A stretch of 64,000 nt of DNA from an uncultured Butyrivibrio sp. (GTDB lineage Bacteria > Bacillota > Clostridia > Lachnospirales > Lachnospiraceae), in assembly GCF_947169445.1 (NCBI RefSeq), contig NZ_CAMVPU010000012.1:1-64000 (forward strand), written 5' to 3'. Made by a program: the position numbers and the translations under genes. Under the pieces are notes generated by a model. The model did not search any database. It worked only from the letters and a program-made list of their open reading frames with translations, and was not told the DNA's origin. This document shows, piece by piece, positions 22,481-32,167 of this stretch (position 1 is the first letter of the stretch; the number at the start of each line of letters is the position of its first letter).

Positions 22481-22567
22481 TCTGGTTATACTGTTACTGC
22501 TTGGAAAGGCTTTCTGAAATGAATGTCTTTGGGCAGTAGATTTATGTTTTGTTTAAGGGGATTGTGT

Positions 22568-23989
22568 ATGAAAAATGAATCAGTAAAAAGGGTTCTTGTT
22601 TTAATTATGGGATTTTTGGGGCTTGCCATGCAGACTGCTGTTTATGCATGGTTTTGGTTCTCGACCTATTATCCAATAGTTTCTGCACCGCGTATAAGCC
22701 AGGATGGTTATGATTTTGGTAGTGGTCTTAAGCTGTACTTCAGAGGACATTTGCTGATTCTGGGAATTTATTTTATTCTGCTTTTGTTTTTCTCAAACAC
22801 CTACGGCGGACTTAAAATTGGCTATTTAAAGCCTATGGATGTTTTCTTTTCTCAGATTTTTGCCCTGTTCATGGTGAATTTCATTTCGTATTTTCAGATT
22901 TCGCTTTTGAGGAACTGGCTGGTCCCAATAGCTCCAATGGTGGAGATATTTGTTTTGCAGCTGATAATTTCTTTTGCCTGGTCCTATGCAACGGGTTGGC
23001 TGTATCAGCGGATATTCAAGGCGAGAGAGCTGCTTCTTATAAGCGGTGTTTATCCGATTGATGATATTACAAACAAGTTTAATTCAAGAAAAGACAAGTA
23101 TCATATTGCCAAATGCATTAATATTTCCGAGGGAATAGATAAGGTGCAGGAGGAATGTCTTGGGGACTATGACGGAGTAGTAATCTGGGATGTACCAAGT
23201 CAGTTCAGAAATGGTCTTGTTAAGTACTGCTACGGCAGAAATATCAGAATTTACGTTATGCCCAAGATTACAGATGTTTTGCTAAAGGGTTCAACTCAGC
23301 TTCATTTGTTTGATACTCCGGTTCTTCTTCTTAGAGAATATTCTATCAAGGTGGAGCAGAGGGCTCTTAAGAGACTTTTTGATATCGTACTTTCTCTTTT
23401 CCTGATCATTCTGAGTTCACCGGTTATGTTGATAACTGCGATTATTATCAAGCTCTATGACAAGGGACCGGTTCTTTATAAGCAGGTTCGCTGCACCAAG
23501 GACAGGAAGCAGTTCAAGATAATGAAGTTCAGGAGCATGAGAGTTGATGCGGAAAAGGATGGCGTAGCTAGACTGGCGGCCAAGAATGACAGCAGGATTA
23601 CGCCTATTGGCAAGGTTATCAGGAAATTCAGGATTGATGAGCTTCCACAGCTCTTTAACATCTTAGTTGGTGAAATGACCTTTATCGGACCAAGACCGGA
23701 GAGGCCTGAGATTATCCAGCAGTACCTTGAAGAAATGCCTGAATTTGCTTTCAGAATGAAGGCAAAGGCCGGACTTGCAGGTTATGCGCAGGTTTACGGC
23801 AAGTATAATACTACTCCTTACGACAAACTAAAGCTCGATCTGACATATATTGAGAATTATTCGATCTGGCTTGATATCAAGCTGATGCTTTTGACAGTAA
23901 AGATACTGTTTACGCCGGATAGTACTGAGGGTGTTGAGGAGAATCAGATTACTGCGCAAAAGAATGTAGGATCATCCAATCAGCAATAA
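22568..23989 (+). CDS. Polyprenol-phosphate phosphoglycosyl transferase (WbaP/EpsL type)
   Basis: A 473-residue membrane PGT that should start a repeat unit by moving sugar-1-phosphate to undecaprenyl phosphate. The N-terminal half has about five membrane helices and a Rossmann-like middle (residues about 145-270). The C-terminal catalytic domain starts with RALKRLFDIVLSLFLIILSSPVML and carries KFRSMRVDAEKDG, FRIDELPQLFNILVGEM, IGPRPERPE and AGLAGYAQVYGKYNT. This is the long, polytopic-looking class, unlike the short PglC type at 58299. ATG 22568 is chosen with AAGGGGA upstream. Confidence 0.93.
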   Translation: MKNESVKRVLVLIMGFLGLAMQTAVYAWFWFSTYYPIVSAPRISQDGYDFGSGLKLYFRGHLLILGIYFILLLFFSNTYGGLKIGYLKPMDVFFSQIFALFMVNFISYFQISLLRNWLVPIAPMVEIFVLQLIISFAWSYATGWLYQRIFKARELLLISGVYPIDDITNKFNSRKDKYHIAKCINISEGIDKVQEECLGDYDGVVIWDVPSQFRNGLVKYCYGRNIRIYVMPKITDVLLKGSTQLHLFDTPVLLLREYSIKVEQRALKRLFDIVLSLFLIILSSPVMLITAIIIKLYDKGPVLYKQVRCTKDRKQFKIMKFRSMRVDAEKDGVARLAAKNDSRITPIGKVIRKFRIDELPQLFNILVGEMTFIGPRPERPEIIQQYLEEMPEFAFRMKAKAGLAGYAQVYGKYNTTPYDKLKLDLTYIENYSIWLDIKLMLLTVKILFTPDSTEGVEENQITAQKNVGSSNQQ

Positions 23990-24027
23990 GGAGCTTTTAC
24001 TAACGATTTTTACACTTTGGGGGATTT

Positions 24028-25194
24028 ATGGACAGAAGTGATAAGGGGCATATGGAGGAAAAACTGAATCTGCGGAGCTTTTATTTAAGGCTTCTTGGAA
24101 AGATATGGATTATTCCGGTTGCTGCGCTTTTGGGAGCTCTTTTAGCCGGCGGAATTTATACTCTTGTGACGGTGACCTTTGGACCTGTAAGGACTTATAA
24201 AGGGGAGGCCAGGCTTTATATCAGTTTTGCCTATGATGAGAACAAGGGAACGCTGGTAGATTATTATAACGGTTATACCTGGAACAATATGCTGGTTCCA
24301 ACTGATGATATTTTAAATCCTATTATAAGTGAGCTTGAAAGCCAGCAGATTTTTCTTTCAAAAGATGAGTTATTATCGTCCATCAATGCTGATATTCCGT
24401 CAGATGTGCGAATAATGCTGCTGTCCGCTGAAAACAAGGATAAAGACCTGGCTGATGCAATTCTTCTTGCCAGTGTAAAGTCCATGGAAAGCTATGGAGC
24501 TAATAATTCTGCGTTTGATTCAATCAAAACACTTAGCATAGATAAAGCAAGACTTGTGACCTACACAGACAGAAGCTTTGCGGCTATTTGCTTTGGGGCG
24601 CTGGCCGGAGCAGTGATAATGCTGCTTGTAGAGCTTTTTGCAGATGCTCTTGACGATGCGATCTATGTTCCTGAGGATATCAGAAAGCGCTATGGAATTG
24701 ATTCTTTGGGAGTTTTATTTGGGAAAGGAAGCACTGGAAGTCATAAGGAATCTGATGAGATATACAAAAACGAACTGATTGCAGCCTGCAAGGATAGGTT
24801 TGGCGGTAAGACAGAGGTTGTGGTTATCTCTACAGACAGCATAAATGGTGAAGATAATTCTGTTATCGACTGCGGAACATTGCAGACCATCCTTGGAATT
24901 AAGGGGAAAAATGATAAAGAGTCAGCTGCTGACAGCTATGTGGATAGCATAGATATCAGCAGGCAGTGGCCAAGGCTTGTTCCTATGTCTGTTCCCGGTA
25001 AGGTTTTGGATAATTACAGGAAAATAGGAACCTGCGATGGAGTAATTCTCTGTGTTCCCTATGGGGTTAAAAATGGTGCTATGACTGAGCATGTGATCGC
25101 GCAGCTTCGTAAGCACGACTGTCCGGTTCTTGGAATAGTTCTGGCCAGGGCAAATAAAAAGTTTATTGACAGGTATTATGGATATGGGAAATAA
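24028..25194 (+). CDS. Wzz-like chain-length protein with a P-loop-less kinase-like domain
   Basis: A 388-residue membrane protein. TM1 lies at about 28-52 and TM2 at about 183-204, enclosing an outer domain, as in Wzz/CapA chain-length regulators. The cytoplasmic C-terminal part (about 210-388) has the look of a BY-kinase fold: LIAACKDRFGGKTEVVVIS in place of a Walker A P-loop, then CDGVILCVPYGVKNGAMTEHVIAQLRKHDCPVLGIVLARA. No Walker A or tyrosine cluster is seen, so it is probably a non-kinase modulator of polymer length. Start ATG 24028 has TTGGGGGA upstream. Confidence 0.82.
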   Translation: MDRSDKGHMEEKLNLRSFYLRLLGKIWIIPVAALLGALLAGGIYTLVTVTFGPVRTYKGEARLYISFAYDENKGTLVDYYNGYTWNNMLVPTDDILNPIISELESQQIFLSKDELLSSINADIPSDVRIMLLSAENKDKDLADAILLASVKSMESYGANNSAFDSIKTLSIDKARLVTYTDRSFAAICFGALAGAVIMLLVELFADALDDAIYVPEDIRKRYGIDSLGVLFGKGSTGSHKESDEIYKNELIAACKDRFGGKTEVVVISTDSINGEDNSVIDCGTLQTILGIKGKNDKESAADSYVDSIDISRQWPRLVPMSVPGKVLDNYRKIGTCDGVILCVPYGVKNGAMTEHVIAQLRKHDCPVLGIVLARANKKFIDRYYGYGK

Positions 25195-26056
25195 GAGGCT
25201 TCAGATACTTGTATCAGCGGTAAATAAGGATGTAAAGGTTTTGCCGCAGCTTATGAACCTTGAGTCTGATGCGGTTATAGTGAATCAGATTCAGGAAAAA
25301 AGAGAGGTTTCGGAATCGTCTGATGGACAAAATGAAGCTGGGATGAAGCACCAGGATTTACCGGAATGTGAAGATTATAGCTTTGATTATAATGGGCATG
25401 CTATAAAGGTTTTGAACAGAAGAGAAAAGGGCGTAGGCTTATCCAGAAATACAGCCTTTGATAATTCTGATGCAGAGATAATACAGTTTGGTGATGATGA
25501 TATTCGTTACAGTGATGGATATGTGCAGAGAATTCTTGCGGAGTTTGATGCTCATCCTGAAGCGGATGTTATTCTGTTTAACGTAAAGGCTCAGGCTGGC
25601 AGAGAAACCTATTGGAATACTGATTGCGGTAAGGTATCTTGGCGTAATTACGGCAGATATCCGGCCTATGCAATCTGCGGCAGGAGAGAAAGGCTGGAGG
25701 CTAGTGGAATAAAGTACTCCCTATTATTTGGCGGCGGCGCCACTTACATGAATGGTGAGGATTCTCTTTTTCTCCATGACTGTTTGAAGGCAGGACTGTA
25801 TCTGTACAGGACTACGGTTTCTATCGGCTATGAAGAAAGCGGAGAATCTACCTGGTTTAAAGGTTTTACGGATAAGTTTTATTTTGACAGAGGAGTGTTG
25901 TACCACTTTTTGTATGGGAAGATGGCTCCTGTTTTTGCTTTCCGCTATCTGTTCAAGAAGGGCAGAGAGATGTGCGGAGGCAACAGCTTTTTTAAGTGCT
26001 ATAAAAAGGCACTTGAAGGTATAAGGCACGGTAAAAAGATTGCGGGTAGGGTTTAA
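25184..26056 (+). CDS. GT2-like glycosyltransferase
   Basis: A 290-residue protein beginning MGNKRLQILVSAVNKDVKVLPQLMNL. NREKGVGLSRN (written NRREKGVGLSRN in full) and IIQFGDDDIRYSDGYVQRIL are the donor-side loop and metal-binding acidic cluster of a GT-A fold. It overlaps the Wzz-like gene. ATG codons at 25178 and 25184 both fit; the second has better spacing from AGG. The family is often annotated as a small glycosyltransferase of EPS loci. The substrate is unknown. Confidence 0.7.
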   Translation: MGNKRLQILVSAVNKDVKVLPQLMNLESDAVIVNQIQEKREVSESSDGQNEAGMKHQDLPECEDYSFDYNGHAIKVLNRREKGVGLSRNTAFDNSDAEIIQFGDDDIRYSDGYVQRILAEFDAHPEADVILFNVKAQAGRETYWNTDCGKVSWRNYGRYPAYAICGRRERLEASGIKYSLLFGGGATYMNGEDSLFLHDCLKAGLYLYRTTVSIGYEESGESTWFKGFTDKFYFDRGVLYHFLYGKMAPVFAFRYLFKKGREMCGGNSFFKCYKKALEGIRHGKKIAGRV

Positions 26057-26123
26057 TATCCTGAGTATGTGAATTGTTTAAAGAGAACAGTGTGAAGTCT
26101 AAAGCAAGGCAGAAGAGGCTTGG

Positions 26124-27254
26124 ATGATAGTATATTTATCCCTTACAGTGGTGGTGGTTATGCTGTCACTGCTTGTCAGAAAAAGACAAACTGAATATGG
26201 ACCACAGATGGTGGTATATAAGGGGATGACCAGGCAGCAGATGGTGAATCGCATCTGTATTCTGAGTATCTTCGTTCTTCTTTTTGCGGTTTCGGCTATG
26301 CGCCTTAATGTGGGCAATGATTATTTGAAATACGTTGAGTATATGCACCTGGCATTGTATCACGCTTATATTCCAACGGAAGTGGGATTTAATGTGCTTG
26401 CCTATGTGCTGTACACAATATGCGGATTTGAGAATTATCTGCTGGTGTTTGCAGTATATTCTTTTGCTACGATATATTTTTTTATGAAGGCACTGTACGA
26501 TGAAAGTGAATGGTTTACCTTTAGCTTTATTCTGTTCATGATGCTTGGGTATTATTTCCAGTCACTTAGTACGGTAAGATATTATCTGGCTCTATCCATG
26601 GCGCTTTATTCGATAAAGTTTGTTATTAAAAAGGACTGGCCGAAATTTTTCCTTATCGTGTTAATTGGCAGCCTTTTCCATAAATCAATGCTGGTGGTTC
26701 TGGTGCTGTACATAGTTGCTTCACTTAACTGGAAGAGGTGGATGTATATTGCACTTGGACTTTTGAGTATATCATGCCTGTTTTTTAGTGATCTGTATCT
26801 GAAGATTGTGGTTTTTTTGTACCCTTCATATAAGGATACGGAGTATCTGACAGGTGGCACAAGTTATGTGAATATATTAAGGTGTCTGGCTGTTCTTGGC
26901 CTGTCACTTTGGCTGTACCAGGATGTGGTTAAAAAAAGTAGACGTAACAGATTTTACTTCATTTGTAATCTGATGGCTCTGATGCTTTATGTATTTGGAT
27001 CTTTTTTACCGGTCATATCGAGAATTGGATACTATCTGACCATAACACATGTTTTGTTTTTGCCGACTCTTGTTATGGGAATTAAGGATTATAAGAAAAA
27101 ACAATTGGCAGTACTTGCAATTGCAGTTTGCTCGTTGGCTTACTTTGCTCTATACATGAGGGGAGCAGCTGCCGATGGAGTCAGGATTTTGCCTTATCAG
27201 ACTTTTTTGTTCCATGATCTTCCGCTTACTCTTTCAGAGAGAGGCTATTATTGA
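26124..27254 (+). CDS. EpsG-family (Wzy-like) polysaccharide polymerase
   Basis: A 376-residue protein with about ten membrane helices. The EpsG signature is seen: RLNVGNDYLKYVEYMH after the second helix, LSTVRYYLALSMALYS in the middle, and LFHKSMLVVLVLYI. These proteins join lipid-linked repeat units on the outer face of the membrane. The ATG has GAGG upstream. With the PGT and Wzz-like genes before it, it makes one Wzy-type assembly set. Confidence 0.85.
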   Translation: MIVYLSLTVVVVMLSLLVRKRQTEYGPQMVVYKGMTRQQMVNRICILSIFVLLFAVSAMRLNVGNDYLKYVEYMHLALYHAYIPTEVGFNVLAYVLYTICGFENYLLVFAVYSFATIYFFMKALYDESEWFTFSFILFMMLGYYFQSLSTVRYYLALSMALYSIKFVIKKDWPKFFLIVLIGSLFHKSMLVVLVLYIVASLNWKRWMYIALGLLSISCLFFSDLYLKIVVFLYPSYKDTEYLTGGTSYVNILRCLAVLGLSLWLYQDVVKKSRRNRFYFICNLMALMLYVFGSFLPVISRIGYYLTITHVLFLPTLVMGIKDYKKKQLAVLAIAVCSLAYFALYMRGAAADGVRILPYQTFLFHDLPLTLSERGYY

Positions 27255-27315
27255 GAATTGGTGTGGGCGCTTTGGGTAACAGGGAATAGACTATGGCGCT
27301 TGAGGGAAAAGAAAT

Positions 27316-28254
27316 ATGAAGAAGCCTTTTTTTACCATAATCGTTGTTTCATATAATGCAGGTGATAAGCTGTTTAAGACAATTGACAGTGTTCTATGCC
27401 AGACCTTTAAGGATTATAGGATCCTGATCAAGGATGGAATGTCTACAGATGGATCGATTGAAAGACTTAAAGAGAAATATGACCTGGCAGTTGTTCCTTC
27501 AGATGAGGAAAAGATAATCACTCTTTTGGAGAGCTGTGATAATGGTATTTACCATGCAATGAATATAGCCACTTCTTATCTGGAAGGGAAGATATTAAGT
27601 GACAGGGCAAAAGTAGATGAAAAGGGTGGTGACGGCGAAGTTAAGCTTTTAAAAGCCGGAGAGGAGCCTTCTTACATCTTTTTCCTTAATTGCGGTGACT
27701 ATTTTACCAATGAAAATGTTCTCAAAGATGTACATGAAAATGTTTCGAATGTTATTTTAAAGAGTGGAACGACGCTTCCTTCTATTTTCTATGGAGATAT
27801 TTTTGACAGTATAACCAAAAACAGAGTGGCATCTAATCCACATATAGATGATTATGCATGCTATAGGAATGTGCCAAGTCATCAGGCATGTTTTTATGAT
27901 GAGAGACTTATTTACAAGAATCCTTTTGATCTGAAATATAAAGTGAGAGCAGATTATGAACAATTCTTGAGATGCTTTTACAGAGAAAAGGCTGAGACTC
28001 ATTATATACCTGTCATGATCGCAGATTATGAGGGCGGTGGTTTTTCTGATCAGAATAAGAGAATTTCGGAAATGGAACGTCAGGATATCATAAAGATGTA
28101 TCTTCCCAAGGAGCAGGTCAGAAAGTATGACTTTTTAAGGGCGATTACGCTGGCCCCTCTTCGTACGGCACTTGCTTCGAATAAGATAACAGCTGGTGCT
28201 TATAATGGTATCCGCAGTGCTATATATGCTATCAAGGGCAATAAGGAGAAATGA
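27316..28254 (+). CDS. GT2-family glycosyltransferase
   Basis: A 312-residue GT-A enzyme: FTIIVVSYNAGDKLFKTIDSVLCQTF, LIKDGMSTDGSIERL, SCDNGIYHAMNIA and FFLNCGDYFTNENVL. These features are typical of WcaA/WbdB-like GT2 enzymes. An insertion of about 35 residues (LEGKILSDRAKVDEKGGDGE... region, about 95-125) sits before the LNCGD motif. AGAAATATG gives a weak RBS with GAGGG further upstream. Donor unknown. Confidence 0.85.
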   Translation: MKKPFFTIIVVSYNAGDKLFKTIDSVLCQTFKDYRILIKDGMSTDGSIERLKEKYDLAVVPSDEEKIITLLESCDNGIYHAMNIATSYLEGKILSDRAKVDEKGGDGEVKLLKAGEEPSYIFFLNCGDYFTNENVLKDVHENVSNVILKSGTTLPSIFYGDIFDSITKNRVASNPHIDDYACYRNVPSHQACFYDERLIYKNPFDLKYKVRADYEQFLRCFYREKAETHYIPVMIADYEGGGFSDQNKRISEMERQDIIKMYLPKEQVRKYDFLRAITLAPLRTALASNKITAGAYNGIRSAIYAIKGNKEK

Positions 28255-28255
28255 T

Positions 28256-29539
28256 TTGAGAGTATTATGGCTTTGTAACATTATGCTTCCTGCATACGCC
28301 AAGGCTCATGGACTTGAGCATTCTGTAAGAGAAGGTTGGCTTTCAGGTTGCTTTAACCGAATAACGAAGGTGGCTTTGGATGACAGGGAGATCACATTGG
28401 GAGTTTGTTTTCCTTATGATGGGCAGGAGATGCCGGATGGTGAAGTTATTGATGGCGTTTCTTTCTATGGCTTTCACGCTGATCTTAACCACCCTGAAGT
28501 CTATGATGGTATAGTGGAAAACAGATTTCATGCGATTCTTGATGCCTTTAAGCCGGATGTTCTTCATATTTTTGGTACGGAATTTCCGCATTGTCTTGCT
28601 ATGCTGAGAGCTTTTGGAAATCCTAATAAAGCTCTTGTGGGAATTCAGGGAGTATGTGGCAGGATTGCTGAGGAGTACATGGCGGGCATTCCGGAAGAAG
28701 TGCAGAAATCTGCGACTCTTCGTGATAAGATAAAAGAAGATACTCTGATCATGCAGCAGGAAAAGTACCGGATAAGAGGGGAGCACGAAAGGGAAGCACT
28801 TCTTTTGACCGGCAATGTTACCGGAAGAACTTTGTTTGATAAGACGGAAGTCTCCAAGATCAATCCACAGGCGCATTATTATCCTCTTAACGAGACTATG
28901 CGCTCATCATTTTATGATGGAAAGTGGGAAGAAAAGAACGCTGTTCCACATAGTATTTTTTTATCCCAGGGAGATTATCCGCTCAAGGGATTTCATTTTG
29001 TTTTGCAGGCAATGCCTGAGATTCTTGAAAAATATCCGGATGCTCATCTGTATGTATCCGGCAATAATATTATCGGCAGGGGACAGAGTAAGTACCCGTA
29101 TTTCCTTAGGGCAAGTGCTTATGGCAAGTATATCAAGAGTCTTATTTCTGCCGGTAAGCTGAAAAAACATGTTACGATGGTGGGAATGCTGGATGAAGAA
29201 GCTATGAAGCAGCAGTTCCTGGGATCATCGCTTTATTTGTGCGCGTCTGTAGTTGAGAACTCACCTAATTCACTTGGCGAGGCAATGCTTCTTGGTATGC
29301 CGATTGTCACAGCGGAGGTTGGTGGTATTCCAAGTCTTGCAACCAGTGGCAAGGAGTGTCTGTTCTTTGATAAGGGAGATCCGGAAAAACTTGCTGAGGC
29401 GGTCTGCCAGATGTGGGATGAGCCTGTTATTGCCGGAGTTTATGGCGATAATGCGAGGAAAAGAGCTCTTTTGACTCATGACGCGGATACGAATTATAAC
29501 AGGTTACTGGAGATTTACAGAGATATAGCCAGCAAATAA
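28256..29539 (+). CDS. GT4-family glycosyltransferase (TTG start)
   Basis: A 427-residue GT-B glycosyltransferase. I set the start at TTG 28256 because AAGGAG (28243-28248) is 7 bases upstream and the product then begins with the typical LRVLWLCNIMLP. The longer frame overlaps the previous gene by 60 bases with no RBS. The C-terminal domain has FLSQGDYPLKGFHFVLQAMPEIL, LYVSGNNI, VENSPNSLGEAMLLGMPIVTAEVGGIPSL, the nucleotide-binding E-x7-E region of GT4. Sugar donor unknown. Confidence 0.87.
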   Translation: MRVLWLCNIMLPAYAKAHGLEHSVREGWLSGCFNRITKVALDDREITLGVCFPYDGQEMPDGEVIDGVSFYGFHADLNHPEVYDGIVENRFHAILDAFKPDVLHIFGTEFPHCLAMLRAFGNPNKALVGIQGVCGRIAEEYMAGIPEEVQKSATLRDKIKEDTLIMQQEKYRIRGEHEREALLLTGNVTGRTLFDKTEVSKINPQAHYYPLNETMRSSFYDGKWEEKNAVPHSIFLSQGDYPLKGFHFVLQAMPEILEKYPDAHLYVSGNNIIGRGQSKYPYFLRASAYGKYIKSLISAGKLKKHVTMVGMLDEEAMKQQFLGSSLYLCASVVENSPNSLGEAMLLGMPIVTAEVGGIPSLATSGKECLFFDKGDPEKLAEAVCQMWDEPVIAGVYGDNARKRALLTHDADTNYNRLLEIYRDIASK

Positions 29540-29605
29540 TCAAAGATACATGCTGGCTTTATGTAGGATTGTTTTATGATAACAGCTGATATGGAGTGAT
29601 AAGTA

Positions 29606-30865
29606 GTGGTCATAACTTTTGTCTCTAACTACATAAATCATCACCAGCTGCCTTTTTGCCGGGCTATGGATGCTCTGGAGGATGTTGAGTTTCATTTTAT
29701 CCAGACCAGTCCTATGGAGGAAAAAAGGCTGAAAATGGGATGGGGAGTTGATACAGGGGAATTATCTTTTGTATCTCTTTTTTATGAGGAAAAAGAGAAG
29801 TGCACTGACCTTATCCTTAATAGCGATGTTACGATTTTGGGCTGGAGCGACGGAGTGATAGCTGATATCGAGGAAAAGAGGTTATCAAGCGGCAAGCTGA
29901 CCTTTAGAATGAGCGAGAGAATCTACAGGGAAGGGCAGTGGAAGGCTATAAGTCCCAAGGGGCTTGTGAATAAGTATAGGGAGCATATAAGATATCGGAG
30001 GAACCCGGTTTATCTTTTGTGTACCGGTGCTTATGTGGCTTCGGATTTTGCACTTATCCACAGCTATCCGGGGAAGATGCTGAAATGGGGCTATTTTCCT
30101 AATGTGGAAGCATCGCGCGATGATCAAAATGTAGTTGATGGTAGCGCAAATGAGTTAGGTGAAAGCCATAATTCGAATTTGGAATTCGCTTCAGCTGTGG
30201 GAGACAAAAGCAGTCTTAGGATGCTGTGGGCAGGGCGACTGATCACGCTTAAGCATCCGGAATACGCGGTTGAGGCTGCCAGAGTGTTAAAGGAAAAGGG
30301 CTATAGTTTCACACTTGAAATCATCGGAGATGGTGAGAAGAGACCTGAACTTGAGGAACTGATCAGTAAGTATGACCTTGGTAGCTTTGTGAAACTATAC
30401 GGCAGTAAAAAACCTTCTTTGGTAGCTGAATATATGAAGCAGGCTGATATTTTTCTTTTCACAAGTAATTATCTTGAGGGCTGGGGAGCTGTTGTCAACG
30501 AGGCTATGCAAAGTGGCTGCGCGGTTGTTGCCTCTAAGGAAGCAGGTGCGGTTCCGTTCCTGATCGAGGATGGAGTTAACGGACTTACTTACGAAGGTGG
30601 GAGTCTTGAGGATTTTGTAGAAAAGGTATGTGTGTTGTTTGAACACAAGCACATGGATGCTGAACTTGCTCAAAATGCACGAAAGACCGTAAATACGCTT
30701 TGGAATGCCGACAATGCTGCAAGGGAGCTTTTTAGGTTTTCAGCAGAGTTTTTAGCAGGTAACAAGAATCCAAGGCCTAGCGCAAAAGGTCCGATGAGCA
30801 GAGCAGAAGTTATCAAGGCGCCTGGATTTATCCGTACGCTTCAGGAAAAAAACAGATTGGAATGA
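29606..30865 (+). CDS. GT4-family glycosyltransferase (GTG start)
   Basis: A 419-residue GT-B enzyme. It begins MVITFVSNYINHHQLPFCRAM. The donor half shows LRMLWAGRLITLKHPEYAVEAARVLKEKG, LEIIGDGEKRPELEELI, LYGSKKPSLVAEYMKQADIFLFTSNYLEGWGAVVNEAMQSGCAVV. The E-x7-E acidic pair is in EGWGAVVNEAM. GGAG lies 9 bases before GTG 29606, which supports that start. A tail of about 35 basic residues follows the domain. Substrate unknown. Confidence 0.88.
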   Translation: MVITFVSNYINHHQLPFCRAMDALEDVEFHFIQTSPMEEKRLKMGWGVDTGELSFVSLFYEEKEKCTDLILNSDVTILGWSDGVIADIEEKRLSSGKLTFRMSERIYREGQWKAISPKGLVNKYREHIRYRRNPVYLLCTGAYVASDFALIHSYPGKMLKWGYFPNVEASRDDQNVVDGSANELGESHNSNLEFASAVGDKSSLRMLWAGRLITLKHPEYAVEAARVLKEKGYSFTLEIIGDGEKRPELEELISKYDLGSFVKLYGSKKPSLVAEYMKQADIFLFTSNYLEGWGAVVNEAMQSGCAVVASKEAGAVPFLIEDGVNGLTYEGGSLEDFVEKVCVLFEHKHMDAELAQNARKTVNTLWNADNAARELFRFSAEFLAGNKNPRPSAKGPMSRAEVIKAPGFIRTLQEKNRLE

Positions 30866-30869
30866 AAGT

Positions 30870-32099
30870 ATGAGAACAATTGATAAGGTGTTTGATCTGG
30901 AGTTTAAATATGGGAAGATAACGATAACGTTTCTTGACCTGTTGGCACTGATGGTTATGACAACAGTTGGTCTGATGTTTCGTTTTTCTTTGTATGACCT
31001 GGAATCAGGGGATTATGTGAAAGCCTTTGCTGACTGGATGAAAGAATGCCATGAGGCCGGAGGCTTTGCTTATCTTGGAATTAAACCGGGAGTTTCAGAT
31101 GCAAGTACTTTTGACTATAACTGCATGTTTCAGTATCTGATAGTAATTTTGCATTACATCGGCGGTGGAGTCAGTGATATGTATCTTGTTAAGACTCTTT
31201 CCGTTATTTTTGATTTTGTCTGTGCAGTCAATCTTGCGAGAATAGCTTTTATTGTTACGGATGGAAATATCAGGAAAGCTTTCATGGCGTATTTTGGAGT
31301 TTTGTGTCTCCCGACAGTTGTGCTCAACAGTGCAGGTTGGGCGCAGAATGACTCTATCTACACGGCATTTATTCTGCTGTCGCTTATTCACGTTATGAAG
31401 GGAAATGATTTCAGGGCATTTTTGTACATGTCCATTTCCTACGGGTTCAAGCAGCAGGCTATTTTCTTTATGCCATTTCTGGTTATCATGTGGTTAAAGA
31501 ACAAGCTGAAGATAAGATATATTCTTGTTATGCCGGTGTTTCATGTGGTAAGCCTTATTCCATCGGCAATAGCAGGCCGCAGCTGGGGTGATCTTCTTGG
31601 AATATATGGAAATCAGGTTGCGATGTTTACAAGACTTTCAATGAATTATCCTAGTATTTATACCATTATTACTTCGGATTTGGACAAAAGTATAAGACTT
31701 CTGATCATTAAGGCGGGGGTAATGGCTACAATTCTTATCTTTGGGATGATTGCCTATTATATTTATCGAAAAGACTTTGAGATTACCTATAAGTTTATGA
31801 TAACGCTTATTATTTTTACAGCCGAGATATGTTGTTTCTGCCTTCCGGTAATGCATGAAAGATATGGATATATGCCTGAGCTGCTGGCGGTTGTTTATGC
31901 TCTGACCAGCTACAAAAGGCTTCCGGTTTGTGCGTTCCTACAGGTTATTTCGATGATAACCTATACGAGATATCTTTTTGGCTCTACAGTAACGATTTTA
32001 TGGCCTCTTACTGTAGCAATGCTTGTGATCATTTTGACTGTTGGATATGACCTTTACAGGCAGATGAATAGTAGTGGAAAAGAAAAACAAAACAGCTAG
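30870..32099 (+). CDS. GT-C-like membrane mannosyl/glycosyltransferase
   Basis: A 409-residue membrane protein with about nine helices. NSAGWAQNDSIYTAFILLSLIHV and CLPVMHERYGYMPELLAVVYAL match the conserved loops of Gpi18/Alg-type GT-C families that use lipid-phosphate sugars. ESGDYVKAFADWMKE near residue 50 holds the first acidic outer loop. It would work on the outer face of the membrane. It starts 5 bases after the preceding GT4 gene. Mannose is only the family's usual sugar and is not shown here. Confidence 0.75.
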   Translation: MRTIDKVFDLEFKYGKITITFLDLLALMVMTTVGLMFRFSLYDLESGDYVKAFADWMKECHEAGGFAYLGIKPGVSDASTFDYNCMFQYLIVILHYIGGGVSDMYLVKTLSVIFDFVCAVNLARIAFIVTDGNIRKAFMAYFGVLCLPTVVLNSAGWAQNDSIYTAFILLSLIHVMKGNDFRAFLYMSISYGFKQQAIFFMPFLVIMWLKNKLKIRYILVMPVFHVVSLIPSAIAGRSWGDLLGIYGNQVAMFTRLSMNYPSIYTIITSDLDKSIRLLIIKAGVMATILIFGMIAYYIYRKDFEITYKFMITLIIFTAEICCFCLPVMHERYGYMPELLAVVYALTSYKRLPVCAFLQVISMITYTRYLFGSTVTILWPLTVAMLVIILTVGYDLYRQMNSSGKEKQNS

Positions 32100-32167
32100 T
32101 AAGGGAAGAGTAGAATTAAAGCCTTATTGAGAAAAGTTTTAGTAGTAGCGAAAGTAGAGAATTACAG

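Noticed and set aside
24273..24485. Minus-strand ORFs within the glycan genes
   Set aside because: All are short, antisense to recognised enzymes and without RBSs.
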